From positions 1 through 64,000 of the forward strand of contig JADNRV010000111.1 of NCBI GenBank assembly GCA_015499995.1: a stretch of 64,000 bases of DNA, in the 5' to 3' direction. Made by a program: the position numbers and the translations under genes. This stretch comes from Flammula alnicola (taxonomy: Eukaryota; Basidiomycota; Agaricomycetes; Agaricales; Strophariaceae). Positions within the stretch are counted from its first letter, which is position 1, and every line of letters begins with the position of its first letter. The notes below the pieces were generated by a model. That model was given only the letters and a program-made list of their open reading frames with translations, searched no databases and had not been told where the DNA came from. Below are positions 1 through 11,521 of the stretch, in pieces.

Positions 1-2
1 TG

Positions 3-1178
3 AGGGTCTTGGATCGCAAAGGGAAACCTCCACACCAACGGTCTTCTTCTTCGTCAACTGGATCCGCCGCAAGCTCTCCACAAACACCCTCGAGTGGCGG
101 CGTCTCGCCAACGTCAGGCCCTGCCAAGTTAGGATTCGGCCTGGCATTACCGGACGTGCACCCTTCTTTGATCACCTACCTGAACCAAGATGTAGTCAGG
201 AGAACCATGAGCATGAGCCCTGCGACGGCTGGCCTGACCGCCACTTCGATCTCGATATCAGAACCACACATACCTCCTTCACAAATCACAGCTCAGAATG
301 GTTTTGGAGGAAATCTTCAAAGCCTAAGCCGTGCGTACGAGCATGCGTACGAAGCTAGCCAAATGCGCGCGCCGTGGAAGGAGGCTGCCTCTGATCAGAC
401 CGGTACCCGTTCAACCGCCTCTCTGACCGGTCCTTCCCTCGGTGAGCAGGATGGGAGGAGCACCAGTTCACAGAGAACACCTTTCGCGCATGCTCCTATT
501 CAACCTCCTCAATATCTCTCTATCCCTGAGACTTCACGGGATTGGTCAACTTCCACTACGTCCCGCGAACAGAGGAAATCCGGATCCTCGCCGTACGAAT
601 TCACGCCATATGCAAGACCTACGGCTGGTGGCCTGGCGGGACAGGAGCTTGGCGCTTCCGACCGTAGTAAGGGTGCTAACGGTGGTGGGACAGCCAATCG
701 GGCAGGACAAGCCAATCCCAATCTTCCTCGTCTTTCGACACTCCCGCAATCAACCTTTCCCAGGGTCGCCGCCCTGCCCAACATGGACATATCGCAAAGT
801 TTTGGCTTGCCGGATATTCTCCCTCCAAGAGCGGACCCGTCTCGAAAGTTTGACGCGGCTACCTCGGGTTACTTCGGCAACCCACCGGTTGATTTCACGA
901 GCTATCCGTTCGGAGGGCGGTCAGATGCCTTTGGTTCAGGGTCCTCACCCATGAGTCGGTCAGGGATGGGAATGAATGTGAGTCCCGTGGTCGGAGGGCG
1001 CTCGGCGGGAGCGGGCGTCGATCTGAATACCACTTTCAACTGGTTGGAATCAGGGTTGAATGCCATGGACCCAACTGGCGCTGTCGAGATGGGATTGTCA
1101 AGTGAGAGCGGGATGGATGCTGGTTGGATTTCTTTCATGCGTGATTGTGGAATTATGGACACGGCGACGGACCCATGA
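3..1178 (+). CDS. C-terminal part of a Ser/Gly/Pro-rich protein, possibly a fungal Zn2Cys6 transcription factor (5' partial)
   Basis: The reading frame is open from the left edge of the window to a TGA at 1176-1178, so the start and any N-terminal domains lie outside. About 390 residues are visible. They are rich in Ser, Gly, Pro and Thr and predicted to be mostly disordered, with no catalytic motif. The tail has a short ordered segment with aromatic and acidic residues (NTTFNWLESGLNAMDP, then GWISFMRDCGIMD). Disordered Ser-rich stretches ending in a small acidic/aromatic motif are common at the C-terminus of basidiomycete Zn2Cys6 regulators, which is the basis for the suggestion. The zinc cluster itself is not visible, so the family call is weak; that this is coding sequence is fairly secure from the long open frame. 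Confidence 0.6.
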   Translation, partial: RVLDRKGKPPHQRSSSSSTGSAASSPQTPSSGGVSPTSGPAKLGFGLALPDVHPSLITYLNQDVVRRTMSMSPATAGLTATSISISEPHIPPSQITAQNGFGGNLQSLSRAYEHAYEASQMRAPWKEAASDQTGTRSTASLTGPSLGEQDGRSTSSQRTPFAHAPIQPPQYLSIPETSRDWSTSTTSREQRKSGSSPYEFTPYARPTAGGLAGQELGASDRSKGANGGGTANRAGQANPNLPRLSTLPQSTFPRVAALPNMDISQSFGLPDILPPRADPSRKFDAATSGYFGNPPVDFTSYPFGGRSDAFGSGSSPMSRSGMGMNVSPVVGGRSAGAGVDLNTTFNWLESGLNAMDPTGAVEMGLSSESGMDAGWISFMRDCGIMDTATDP

Positions 1179-1786
1179 TGTAGATAGGTTTTTAGAGGAA
1201 CTTTCGGCTGGTCATCTTCATTCGACGCACTCTCTAGACTGTCTGCGCATACATGCTCAAGCACACTTTGAGAAGTGCGTGGCTTTGTTAATCTTTTTCT
1301 TGCATGTATTTCTGTATCTTTATGAAACGGTTGGTAAATATCTGTTTGAACGATGAAATGATTTCGATCTCATTTACACTGCCGCTAATAATAAAAGGTC
1401 GACTTCGTCTCCAGCGCCTTGCTGCATCAGTCACATTTGTTACACCTTAAGTGTCATAAGGATAAGGCTCACCATTTCAGAGACTACTTATGTATAGAGA
1501 CAACTATGTTTAGAGAAGACAGGCGAAGGTATTATGATTTCAAAGTGTCACTGATTTTACACTTCTTGGAAGGGCTAGGTCGAGCTGAACAAAGAAACAA
1601 CTTCATATTCTATCGACTAACTGGATCTCGTCGCTCATAGCGTCCCAGGCCTCTCTCCCCAGCTGAATCTACATGAATATTCTAATTCTAACACCTTTAA
1701 CCTCAATTTCACAACCTCCTTACCGCACCAATTTCCTTCTTCCTCATCTACTTGGCAACCCCTAGTTGCATTCGCCGCAGTCATCT
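1179..1786. other. Intergenic, 3' flank of the preceding gene
   Basis: AT-rich sequence with short ORFs that carry no recognisable domain. An AATAATAAAA stretch near 1388 could serve as a polyadenylation region. Nothing else was seen. Confidence 0.4.
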
Positions 1787-1984
1787 ATGTCGCATTCTCC
1801 CACTGCCTCTTGTTCGAATTTGGACACCCCAGAGGTAAAATGCTCGCCCTCGCGGGAGGCTTCGCCAGTGCGGACCGCTGTTGTTGACCCTCAACTTCAG
1901 CGCCAACGCTTCCCGTGCGTTATCATTGGATGTGATCGGCGGTTCAAACGTTCACCAGTCAATACTGTGCAGAACGCAAGTTGA
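1787..1984 (+). pseudogene. Truncated C2H2 zinc-finger gene fragment
   Basis: An ATG opens a Ser/Pro-rich stretch of about 45 residues followed by FPCVIIGCDRRFKR. That is the first half of a C2H2 finger: Cys-X4-Cys, an aromatic residue, then basic residues. The expected leucine and two histidines are missing. The frame runs into unrelated sequence and stops at TGA (1982-1984), exactly where a 92-bp tandem repeat begins. This looks like a zinc-finger gene cut off by a rearrangement or repeat insertion. The finger could instead continue in a remote exon, but no matching half-finger was found in the next kilobase. Confidence 0.4.
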
Positions 1985-1991
1985 ACAAGAA

Positions 1992-2237
1992 TTATATTTG
2001 GTGACGATTGACAAGGAGACGTAACCATTCAAACCAAACAAACAATGGGACAAAACTCGAATTCAAGTTGAATGGGTACAAACTTTTATTTGGTGGTGAT
2101 TGACAGGAAGACGTAACCATGCAAACCAAACAAACAATGGGACAAAACTCGAAATCAAGTTGAATGGGTACAAACTTTTATTTGGTGGTGATTGACAGGA
2201 AGACGTAACCATCCAAACCAAACAAACAATGGGACAA
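1992..2237. repeat. 92-bp tandem repeat, about 2.7 copies
   Basis: The core CAAACCAAACAAACAATGGG recurs at 2030, 2122 and 2214, an exact 92-base period. The unit also contains a TTTGGTGGTGATTGACAGGA segment. Copies 2 and 3 are almost identical; the first is slightly diverged. No coding potential was seen. Confidence 0.85.
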
Positions 2238-2534
2238 AAGTCCTTCCTTATATAGAGAATTTAGACCGGGAGAAGCCTCTCTGCTACGCAGCAAGGCGAT
2301 GTCACGCGTCATCGCTATACTCAAATCATTCTACAAAAGCTTAAAGGTTGATTAATGATTAATGATTAATGATTCGTTCTTCTCTAAAACATTAAAAAGT
2401 CTAAATAACCCTGGAATATATATAGCGACGAGGTTGAACTGGATCGTTCAACCGTCGTTGTATTCAGACGCCTCTGCGAAGGCGAGTAAGTCGTCAATCA
2501 ATACAAATAAAAAAAGACTACGAATTTTGTTAGT

Positions 2535-2715
2535 CTGACTACGGGAGACTAAGGCGTAATCGGTATACTCAACTTCACCCGGAGTATAGAAGGACCAAGG
2601 TTTTGGAGTTGTAAGGTTGCGCCGAATGTCCTTTTCTAACATGAATAAAAATGTGTACGGATGCATCGACGCTACGAGAGTGTTGAAGGCGCACGTTAGA
2701 GATATACATGTTATC
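2535..2715 (-). pseudogene. Decayed 3' fragment of an old yellow enzyme gene
   Basis: This stretch resembles the last intron and last exon of the intact old yellow enzyme gene at 3426-4668. Shared features are the FYTPGEV-YTDYA C-terminal peptide and the flanking GTGAATAAAAATG...GGATGCATCGAC intron sequence. The rest of the gene is absent and the frame is not maintained. It is best read as a leftover of a partial tandem duplication. Confidence 0.6.
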
Positions 2716-3425
2716 AAGTATCCCTGCAGTGTCTGATGCCCATCATTTACGGTCAGAATGTGTCCTTGAAAGACTGACACTAGTCATCGTACCTGTTTCA
2801 GATAACCTACAAGAGAGTCCACAAACTTTCCATCCTTATACAGATATAGGAGAGGTGTGAAAGGGGATTGTCGATCAATTTCTCGATCTGTCGGTCCAGC
2901 GCTAAATCGAAAATGAGCTGGTTGTTGAGCATCGCTGTGGTCAAATTTCTGAAATGTTTTCCATCATCTGGTGTGCGAGAGTTGCCACTAGATATTCCTC
3001 AACACTACTCCTAGTGTCGGTTGCCGTCCTCGAAAAGAAGAAAGACGAAGACAGTTGACTGTCATCCGAGTCCTCGCATATCTGTGCTATCTTGGTGCTA
3101 TCGTCCATGAGGCCACGCCGAAGCCTGAGCTTGAGAGACGATAATTGGCAAGAGCTCTCAGTTGAAAATAGAGAATATAAGAGAGAGAGAGAGTTCCTGA
3201 TCTTTGGATGATGAGGCTATTTCGCCCCTGTTACGCGTGGTCCTCAAAAGTTGAACGATGAAATGAGTTCGATCACATTCACAGCGACCATTCCTCGATG
3301 TACCGATTAATATTCATATTTATGATCTCAACTTCCTCGGAATTATATCTAATCTTGCAATGTCTAGCTATATCGAGTTACCTCAATGTGCAATGTGCAT
3401 AACGGCTGGTTTGGACTTGAGCATT
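2716..3425. other. Intergenic, no gene recognised
   Basis: Low coding potential. A short GA microsatellite lies at about 3180-3194. It probably holds the 3' flank of the minus-strand old yellow enzyme gene and remains of the partial duplication beside it. Confidence 0.4.
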
Positions 3426-4668
3426 CTAGGCTTCTGCAAACGCGTAATCGGTATATCCAACTTCACCCGGAGTGTAAAAGGTTTTGGAGTTATAAGGGGT
3501 GAGCGGAACGTCATTTTCTAAGCGAGTTGGGAGGTCGGGCTAGCGTGAATAAAAATGAGAATGGATGCATCGACACCATGAAAGTGTTGAAAACATACAT
3601 TAGAGATATACAGTTTCCCAAATGCTATCAAGTCTCCCTTAGTGTCTGCCCTTTCGATCGCGGTTTCTCTGGTATATCCTAAGCAACTAATGAGCGGTTT
3701 CGGGGCCCAGATATCGCGAATGAAATCGTTAGAGTCCGCCGTCCCATCTACCTCGGACTCTATGACGTGAAGGTAGGCCATGTTGGGGTGTGCCGCTTTA
3801 ACACAACTGACGAAATGGGTAAATTGAGGGATCGGATCTTTCATCCTCATGCCTAATGTGAATCAATGGTAAGTGCCCAGAATGTCAGACAGAAGCGGAA
3901 AGTCATACCTTGGAATGCGCTCCAGGGACTGATACGAATACCGGTCTTCTCCTGCCCAACTGCTTTCACAACCGCGTCAACGACTTCCAATGGAAACCTG
4001 CTCCTGTTTTCCACGCTGCCTCCATATTCATCAGTACGATTGTTGCACGTATCCTGCAGAAATTGGTCCGCCAAATATCCATACGCGCAATGCACTTCGA
4101 CTCCGTCAAAGCCTGCTCCATCCACGGCATTCTTCGCCGCCTTGGCATACCACTGGATGTATTCGTGGATTTCTGGGACGGTCAGGGCTCTCGGAGTCTC
4201 GTGGTCCTGGTTAGTAGGGACAGGCGATGGCCCGACAAGTTCAAACCCATCTTCCCGGAGAGTCGCAGGATAAGCGGTCCTTCCAAGAGCCCACAGTTGG
4301 AGGAATATTGAAGATTCATTGGCATGCACACTATCAGCGATCTGATAAGACAGCGTTCAAACGTTCAGGTCTTGTTAGAGAGAACCAATCATAGAACTCA
4401 CCTCCTTCCATGCAGCCACCTGCTCGTCGCTCCAGATTCCAGGAACTTTATCGTATCCGGCGGCCTGCGGGGATATGCAGGTCGCCTCTGTGATAAGGAG
4501 GCTACCGGGTCGACTCGCTCGTTGAGAATAGTACGTCTTCATAAGTGGGTTGATGGGAACATGTTCTTTCTTGGTCGACCTGACTCGCGTCATGGGGGAA
4601 AGTACTACCCTGTGTTGTAGTATCTGCGTTCCAACTTTGATAGGTTGGAATAATTTAGAGGTAGACAT
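3426..4668 (-). CDS. Old yellow enzyme family FMN-dependent NADPH oxidoreductase
   Basis: Exon model: 4668-4402, 4341-3909, 3852-3599 and 3539-3426, giving 355 residues. The three introns are 56-60 bases with GT-AG ends and all frames join. OYE enzymes carry FMN in a TIM barrel and reduce activated alkenes with NADPH. Visible hallmarks are VVLSPMTRVRS near residue 25 (flavin-contacting Thr), LITEATCISPQAAGY, FLQLWALGR, the NRTDEYGGSVENRSRF block, RISPW followed by MRMKDPIPQF, and GKLYISN-PDLP near the C-terminus. The length is slightly below the usual 365-400. One oddity: the substrate-anion pair is normally His-X2-Asn or His-X2-His, but here the motif reads EVHCAYGYL, so Tyr replaces the second residue. 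The first His and the following Tyr are kept. Activity may therefore be altered. A decayed duplicate of its 3' end lies just downstream. Confidence 0.9.
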
Positions 4669-5971
4669 GCTGGAGACGATGACGGTAAGCTCGAAGCGTA
4701 GAGAGTGAAGATAAGAAAGGAGTTACGCCTTTCCCCAAGACTGATGACGACATTTTGTACGCCGTGAACCACATTTTCACAAAGCGGAAATACTCTGGCA
4801 GTATATCGGTCTCTCACGGATGTCGTAGAGCCATTGTTGTTGTGCTCATGGGCTGCACGGTCAAAGCCATGCTATTTTTAGCTTCGAACAATTCTTACAT
4901 ATCTATGTCCGCCTCCGAAACAGTAGCTAAAAATAGATGTGCGAAGAATAAGAGCAAAGTAAGAAAAACATACGAGAATGGTGAGAAATCTGAGGTGGGA
5001 CACGAGTCCGGGGGGTTTGGGTCGAAAATATATTTTCGTCGCCAAAGCTCTCTCGCGAGACTTCATCCCACGCTGAAGCCGGCACAGGCGAGTAGTATAC
5101 AAACGAGACTAGTGTACGGAAAAAGAGAACAGAGGAAAAAGAGAACAGAGGAAAAAGAGAAAAGAAATAAGAGAATAAAAAAGCTCTGAGGCAGAGCCTA
5201 TCGAGCTATGTGAGATAGAAAATATGAGAACACGAAGAAAGAGAGGGGGCGAGAGGCTACACTATTATACGAGCCCGAGACAAAGGAAAGCGCGCCGTGT
5301 TGCAATATGAACGGGGAACGCGGCGTGCGTAATCTAATCTAATCTGCGCTTACATAGACCCGGATCAAACGCGAGCTTTTGATCTGATCACATAATTACA
5401 CGTGACATGCATCATACAAAGGAGCAACCGAGGTGATGTTCCTCTGGTGTTCCTGTTCAACAGCTTACTGACTATATTCTCAATCCAGAAGCTTGTCCAA
5501 ATTATCCGGGGATAGAGAATTATTGTAAAGGCGCTGCTAGCGTAGTGATCGACGTATCTTCAACATAAGCGCTAATCATAAGATTAAGCGCGAGATAAGC
5601 GCTGCGCGCATTGACTCGGATATCAAGCAAGATAATCGGTGCCTTCCCATAGGAATATATTTTAAACGGCCCAATCTACCAATCTAGATCGTTTCCGAGA
5701 TAATGAGGCGAGATCCGTGAAATTTCGAAGTGGATCCTATATTTCTGGAGCAGTCTAAATATTTCAGAATCTTTTAAATTCCTGCGGGGAAGTCACCCAA
5801 TGTTATTGGAACAAGTAACATGCCAGCGACGACCAAATTATAAATAATTAAAGAGGCAGTCCTTTGGAAATTAAATAATATGAGTGGACTCGGAATGGCG
5901 AATATTCAAGTAAGGAATCTAAACGGAGAGGGTCACTATTTCGATAAGCCAGTGTGTAAATGATTGAAGCC
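4669..5971. other. Intergenic between old yellow enzyme gene and GMC gene, no gene recognised
   Basis: It holds the promoter side of the minus-strand old yellow enzyme gene and the 3' flank of the minus-strand GMC gene. An imperfect A/G-rich repeat built on AGAGGAAAAAGAGAACAG lies at about 5115-5180. Short ORFs show no domain. Confidence 0.4.
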
Positions 5972-8285
5972 TTAATGTGCCGCTTTAATGATGTCAGACG
6001 CCCTTTCAGCAAGAAGATAAACAGGACCCTGGGTATGAGAGCTTGGGACATATGGCTGCATGAAATAAGTTAACAATGAACATGAATATACACCAAAAGA
6101 AAGGAACTTACGAAGACCGAGGCATCGACAATGCGAATGCCATCAGCGCCCTTAAGAGTCAGATCAGGGTTAACAACACCAAATGTTGAGGAGGCAGGGG
6201 CCATTGCTGCAGTGCCAACAGGGTGGAAAATTGTCGTAGTCAGGCCTCGCACGTACGTCTCGATCGAGGTGTCGTCTGTAGCAGAGGCGAAGCTACCGAA
6301 CGGGCCAGTAACATAGTCAGACCAGGCTGGTGCTCCAGCGAAGCGTTGAACAGCCTTGACCGCTTCGCGCATGGTGAAGATATCGAAGTCGGTCGTGAGG
6401 TACTTAGGGTCAATGAGCGGCTTGTCGAAAGGATTGCTTGACTGGATTTTGATAGTTCCGCCTGCAGGTCAACGATCATCAGCAGGTGTTTACGGAAGGG
6501 ACAACTTGAAACGTTGTGACTTACGGGAAGTGGGGCTGATGAGAACAACAACGGTGGTCATAAAGCTTCCTGTGGCTGGTTGAGCAATGCCAGGGTTGAA
6601 CCAGAAGTTCTGAACGACTTTCAGCAATTGATCGACTAAAACAGATAGCACCTACCGCGGTAATAATTTCCCAGTGCGGCGAGAGAGGTCCAGGGGCAGG
6701 ATCCGCAGTCGTTTGGAATATAGACGCATTGGAAGGAATCCTGGCGAATCCGAAGTTGTTCACGACATTGTTGGCGAACATGCCAGTTTTGTTTTGAACC
6801 CATTCGTTGAGAGCGTCTTGGACGAGGGCTTCATTTCTCAGGATGCCGTCGAAGCTTTGGGTGCCTTGGACGCTGAAGATGTTTGGAAGAAGGGTATGGT
6901 CACTGAGATTTTCTCCAACATTCGGGTTGTTTATGGTGGTGTTAATACTTAATGATCGAAGTTCGGTGCTGTTGCCGATTCCTGACAATTGAAGAATTTG
7001 TGTCGTGCCGACAGATCCTGCGGAGAGGATAACTTCTTTGCGAGCAATAGCAATGCCTCTCAATGCTACCTCATTATGAGCATTTTCCCAAGGCGATCAA
7101 TGGAAACTAAATGTGCGGTACGTACCAGGTGGAAGGTTAGAGGTACCAGCCGAACTTGCAAACTGCACTGCACGGAAAGACTTGAGACCGCTTGAGGTGA
7201 CTCCGGTTTGGATCAGTTTGGTAACCACGGTGTTGATGACGACAATGAGGTTCGGTCGGCCATTTGCTTGAGCGAGATAGCTGGTAGACGAGCTGCTTCG
7301 GGAACCTCCACCTGCAGAGGATTGGAGCCAACCAATCCCAAGCAGCGGCTGATCCCCTCCGCTCATGTCCTCGTTGAACGGGAACTCCGCGAGTTGTTGT
7401 GTGGTAGCGATAACGCGTGGATCGATAGTTTGGTTAAATCCGGGAAGACTAACGGAGGTAACTCCAGTAGTGCTGTGGAGTGATGGGATGTATTGACCGG
7501 TTGTATTGTGTCCATCAACGGGCGGCACAAACTTCTCATGCTATATTTGGAATGAGCACGGAGAACCAATTCGCTCTGTATATGTATCACATACCACTTG
7601 AATGTATTGTTTCATGTTGCTCCAGGCCCAGTTTGGATCACCCGAGATGTTAGCAAGTCGGTCCCAGTCCTCGTTGGTTCCGTATTGGTGGAAGCAATAG
7701 TCTATAAGAACACGACTAAATAAGCGCCCAAATGTGACTATCCAAAGATATACTTACTGGCGCTGCTCGAACCTCCCAGAAGCCTTCCACGCGGGTAGGG
7801 GAAGGTACGTCCGGCCATACCAACCTGTGGCACCACGGTATAGTTCCAGTCATACGGTGTATCTATGAACATAGTCAATAATCTAACATGGTTCAGAAGA
7901 ACAATAACGCTCACTAGGAGTCAAGGTCGGTCCCAGGAAGGGAGCCTCTGCAGCAACAACCCCCTGATCACTGAGATATATATTAATAAATAAAAATGGA
8001 GGGCCACATAATAAATTATCACTTGCCTTACTCCAGCCTCGATAACGAGGACAGAAACATTGGGGTTCTCCGTGAGGCGGTTGGCGATTACGAGACCGGC
8101 ATTACCAGCTGTTCGAAGTTATCACTCACTTCTCCCACTTGAAAGAGACGACATTACTTACCTCCAATGATGACATAGTCATATGTGAATTGCTTAAGCT
8201 GCGTCCATTGAGTAAGAGTTACAGCTCGAGAGGGGGCAGCGAGAAGGGAAGCGAGTACAAAAGATAGAACCCTTGGAGAACGCAT
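5972..8285 (-). CDS. Secreted GMC oxidoreductase, aryl-alcohol oxidase-like
   Basis: Ten exons: 8285-8162, 8108-8032, 7963-7915, 7862-7758, 7701-7595, 7540-7126, 7065-6656, 6609-6525, 6461-6112 and 6055-5972. Frames join throughout to give 601 residues, the usual length for the family. The first 22 or so residues form a signal peptide (hydrophobic SFVLASLLAAPSRA). The FAD-binding Rossmann motif follows (YVIIGAGNAGLVIANRL), then the GMC signature around GRLLGGSSSANYCFHQYG, the second GMC signature (EVILSAGSVGTTQILQLSGIG), and C-terminal HPVGT and SSHTQGPVY, which place both active-site histidines. Known relatives oxidise aromatic or aliphatic alcohols and release H2O2 for ligninolytic peroxidases; the substrate here is inferred only. 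The junction of exons 2 and 3 is the least certain, because a donor 9 bases downstream of the one chosen (GTGATA at 8022) would also keep the frame. Confidence 0.92.
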
Positions 8286-8332
8286 TGCTGCTGTGATCAA
8301 AAACACTGCTGTTTATCGTAAATTTCTTTGGG

Positions 8333-8340
8333 TTTTATAG
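8333..8340 (-). promoter_or_regulatory. TATA box of the GMC oxidoreductase gene
   Basis: CTATAAAA on the minus strand, about 50 bases upstream of the chosen ATG. The spacing fits a short 5' leader. Confidence 0.55.
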
Positions 8341-11300
8341 GTCGGTGAGATAGCTGAATCGCTTGCTGCGTCTTGCAAAATATCAAACAAGTCATCAATG
8401 GGGCATATGTAAAATCGCCATTATTCGACAGTAATAATAGAATTCATGGGGAATCCTCATAACCGAACCTTTCTCTTCGAGTAAAATAGACATCGACATT
8501 GAGTACAGTTTAGTACTGGGGGTAGAATGTCTTGTTGTGGATATATTAGGGACATTGCGGTACTGCCCCAGACACGCGGAGTGATGGATGCTAATAAAGC
8601 TGAAGCTTGAAGCGCTGCCAACCGCCTGATGGCGTTTGTCGTCATGATTCATATAGCCATACGACGTCGAATACAGGGCGGCTCCGAGCTGTTGCGCATT
8701 TTCGCTGCAAGGGTTGCACCAGGGCTGCATTCACGCGTATATCTGTTCTTCAGCCTAAATCTTGCATGCTAATCGCCTGTTCACCGCAGGCTTTCGCAGG
8801 TTACAGTTCGATCAGTTAACAAGGATTAAAATATTAAAGACTCTGCCTGTGCGTGCAACTTTCTGAAAAGCGCACAAGAGAGCTGCGGTAGCATCAGTCT
8901 TGGGAAATATGATGGATTGTGCCTAGTTTCGCTCCTCGGATTAGTTTTTTGAGCGAGCGAGCGAAATTCGGAGATGCCGATGGAGCAAGCAAGATGCAAA
9001 GAAACGGACACATGAAATACCACCTTCCGCCAGAAAATGGTTGAGGTCAAGATACTAAAATTTCTCATTCAAAGATCTTCGCATTCTATAAACTCTATTA
9101 TCCCTCATGTCCATCAGTGATTTAAACTACCCCGGGCAGCAATACCATTGAACAACAGACTCAGCCCTGACGCTCCGCGCTCTGTGCCCACCCCTTGCCC
9201 GCGTTGTGACGCGTACATATCCGACCTCTACATGCTTGCATGGCACTGAATTCAGGGCCGCGATGTGCTCCTCCCGTATGCCATACAAAACAGCGCAGAG
9301 CTCTGAGTGCCCTCGAGCCTTGGATCATATATTTCTCCAATTGCTTTCAGCTGACTGTAAATAATAAATAAAGGACTCGGCCCACCCTCTAATGAGTCCT
9401 CTCAATAACGTTGCTGATCCGTCTGCAAGAGTAAATAGTGCCAGCACTCTCGATCTATTTTTATGGTATATAACGGACGACGTATGTAATTAAATAGAAA
9501 TTCCGAGGCTTCGTGAACATGCGCGTACTGACTTGTTCTCTCGGACACCTTGAAACCATGGGACTCAGCTCGTTAACAATAATGGTTGAAATAATCTGAC
9601 TTGTTTCAGCTTTATTCTCTGTCCCCTCCGTATGAAGAACCGATTTCGGTACCCTATCTAGATCGATTACTACCTCAACCATGTCTAGTCTACACACCCA
9701 ACACCTCAAATTTATGAGAGTCTCCATTCAGATTCCCATCTCCTGATCTCAATTTTTGTTCAAGACACGGTGCTCCGGGTTTAAGCGCTGGAAGTTGTGC
9801 GGGAGGTATTCCTGATGCGGAGACGGAAGATGATTAGAATTGATTACTTACTGAAGTTCTGATCTTATCTTATCTGCTTAAAGTACACATTCGCAACAAT
9901 GTCAAAGGGGATATCGAATACCTGAAAGGCGTCTAATTTTCGTGGAAGGTGGAGCACGCCGACCATGATATCTTGATGCGTTCCGCTATCTCCTTGCTTA
10001 GGTCCATGCCACTGAACTTTGCACCAAAATGTGGCACTCGGGTATAACAAATCTTTACCAAACACAAGGAGAGCAGCACAACACGATGCTCTCGCCCTGG
10101 GGTATCCATACCTGACATCGGATAACATCGTCTTCAACATATTTTCCAACCAATTCAATAGGCGGGACGTACCATGCAAACCGCAACGGAGTTCACGTCA
10201 TATGGCTTACCCGGACCCCAGGGCAAGCGATTGTACTTATGCAGTCGTTAGGTGGCCTTGATAAAATTACGAGGCAGGCACAGTAGGCCAGCGGTTAGCA
10301 TCGTAAGTAGTACCCAGGTATGCAACTTCAAAGCACCCACGTCGAGTACTGGGCTATCGTCCGCGGTAAGCCTCGACGGTACCCATCAATTAGATATCTA
10401 TCGTTCAGAATATCCTTGTTGCTTCATGAGTTTCAACGTCGAATTAAATTCAAGCGGACGAAATATGTGTGAAAAGGGCACGAATGTCAACGAAATTCCT
10501 GGGGTAGCAATCACAGGTTTCGGGCAAGATCGAGACGTCGAGACGATTCGACTCGGACGGCATAGGTGGGAACGGCGCCTGCTGCAAACAAATTTTTTAG
10601 CGAAATAAGCACATACAAGAGCGCCCAATGCATATGACATTCTACCATCACTCCATCGGCATTTCTGCGCTCCTCCGCCCTGATGCACACTTGTGGGATA
10701 GGTGATAAGCGGAGGATTTTACTTACAGTGATACCTCGAAGAGGTGCGCCAGGTTCGCTCAACCACATGCATGGAGGATGTTTCGACTGTCGTATCCTGA
10801 GCAGCTTTGAAACTGAGCGGAGAGTTATCGCCCACTTAAAGGTTCTCTAGAAGTCAGCACGAGTCAATGCATAACAACGGCTTTGATGAATCTTGAATGA
10901 ATACGATACTCACTAATGTATCGACATTTTTGCAGAGTCGCGCAGGCTCCTTCAGCGATCACTCTCCTGAGACCATAATATCATCATATGCGCACTGCGA
11001 CAGTTCAGGAAAGTTCTCTTGTAAGTGCGTGCATTTAAGTCTTTGATTCGGGATAAAGTCATGACAATCACTGCGGTGTTGCAGAAAAGTCAAGTCAGAC
11101 AGCTCTTGGGATGCGGGTGCTCGGGAACGCCTCGAGGCAATGCTGTTCAGACGGTGCAGTATTGTGTTCCGAGTAAGGTTGGGGTGTGTCACTGTTGACG
11201 CGTTGACGCGCTGGCAAAAAAGAACGTGCACGTGCACAGCCACATGAAAATAATCTAATCTACTATCTAAGTGCGCACCATGTCCCACTCCTACATCCCC

Positions 11301-11521
11301 AGTCCTCGACTTGAAAAATTAGAGGAAATTTGATTGTTTATATATATGTGCGTGCTCTTATTCACTTTTACTGTACCTACGAGTCGAAGGGCCTGACATT
11401 ACTCTGGGAACGGCTTTGCTCTGAGTGGATCTGCAGTAGGTGTCTGGTCAATCGAGTTTTCTCCACCTATACTGTAATTGCAATTTATATTGGATTTCTC
11501 TTCTCTTCTAAACGTAGAACG
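8341..11521. other. Long stretch with no recognised gene
   Basis: About 3.2 kb between the GMC start and the stop of the membrane protein gene. Minus-strand open stretches at 9865-10179 and 10511-10768 contain protein-like peptides but could not be assigned to a family or joined by convincing splice sites. They may be a decayed gene or exons of an unrecognised one. No RNA gene or repeat structure was seen. Confidence 0.35.

Noticed and set aside
509..954. Overlapping ORFs on both strands inside the first gene
   Set aside because: They are shadows of the long Ser/Gly-rich frame on the plus strand.
1992..2237. Regularly repeated sequence that could suggest a CRISPR array
   Set aside because: The 92-base units follow each other directly without unique spacers, in a eukaryotic genome; it is a minisatellite.
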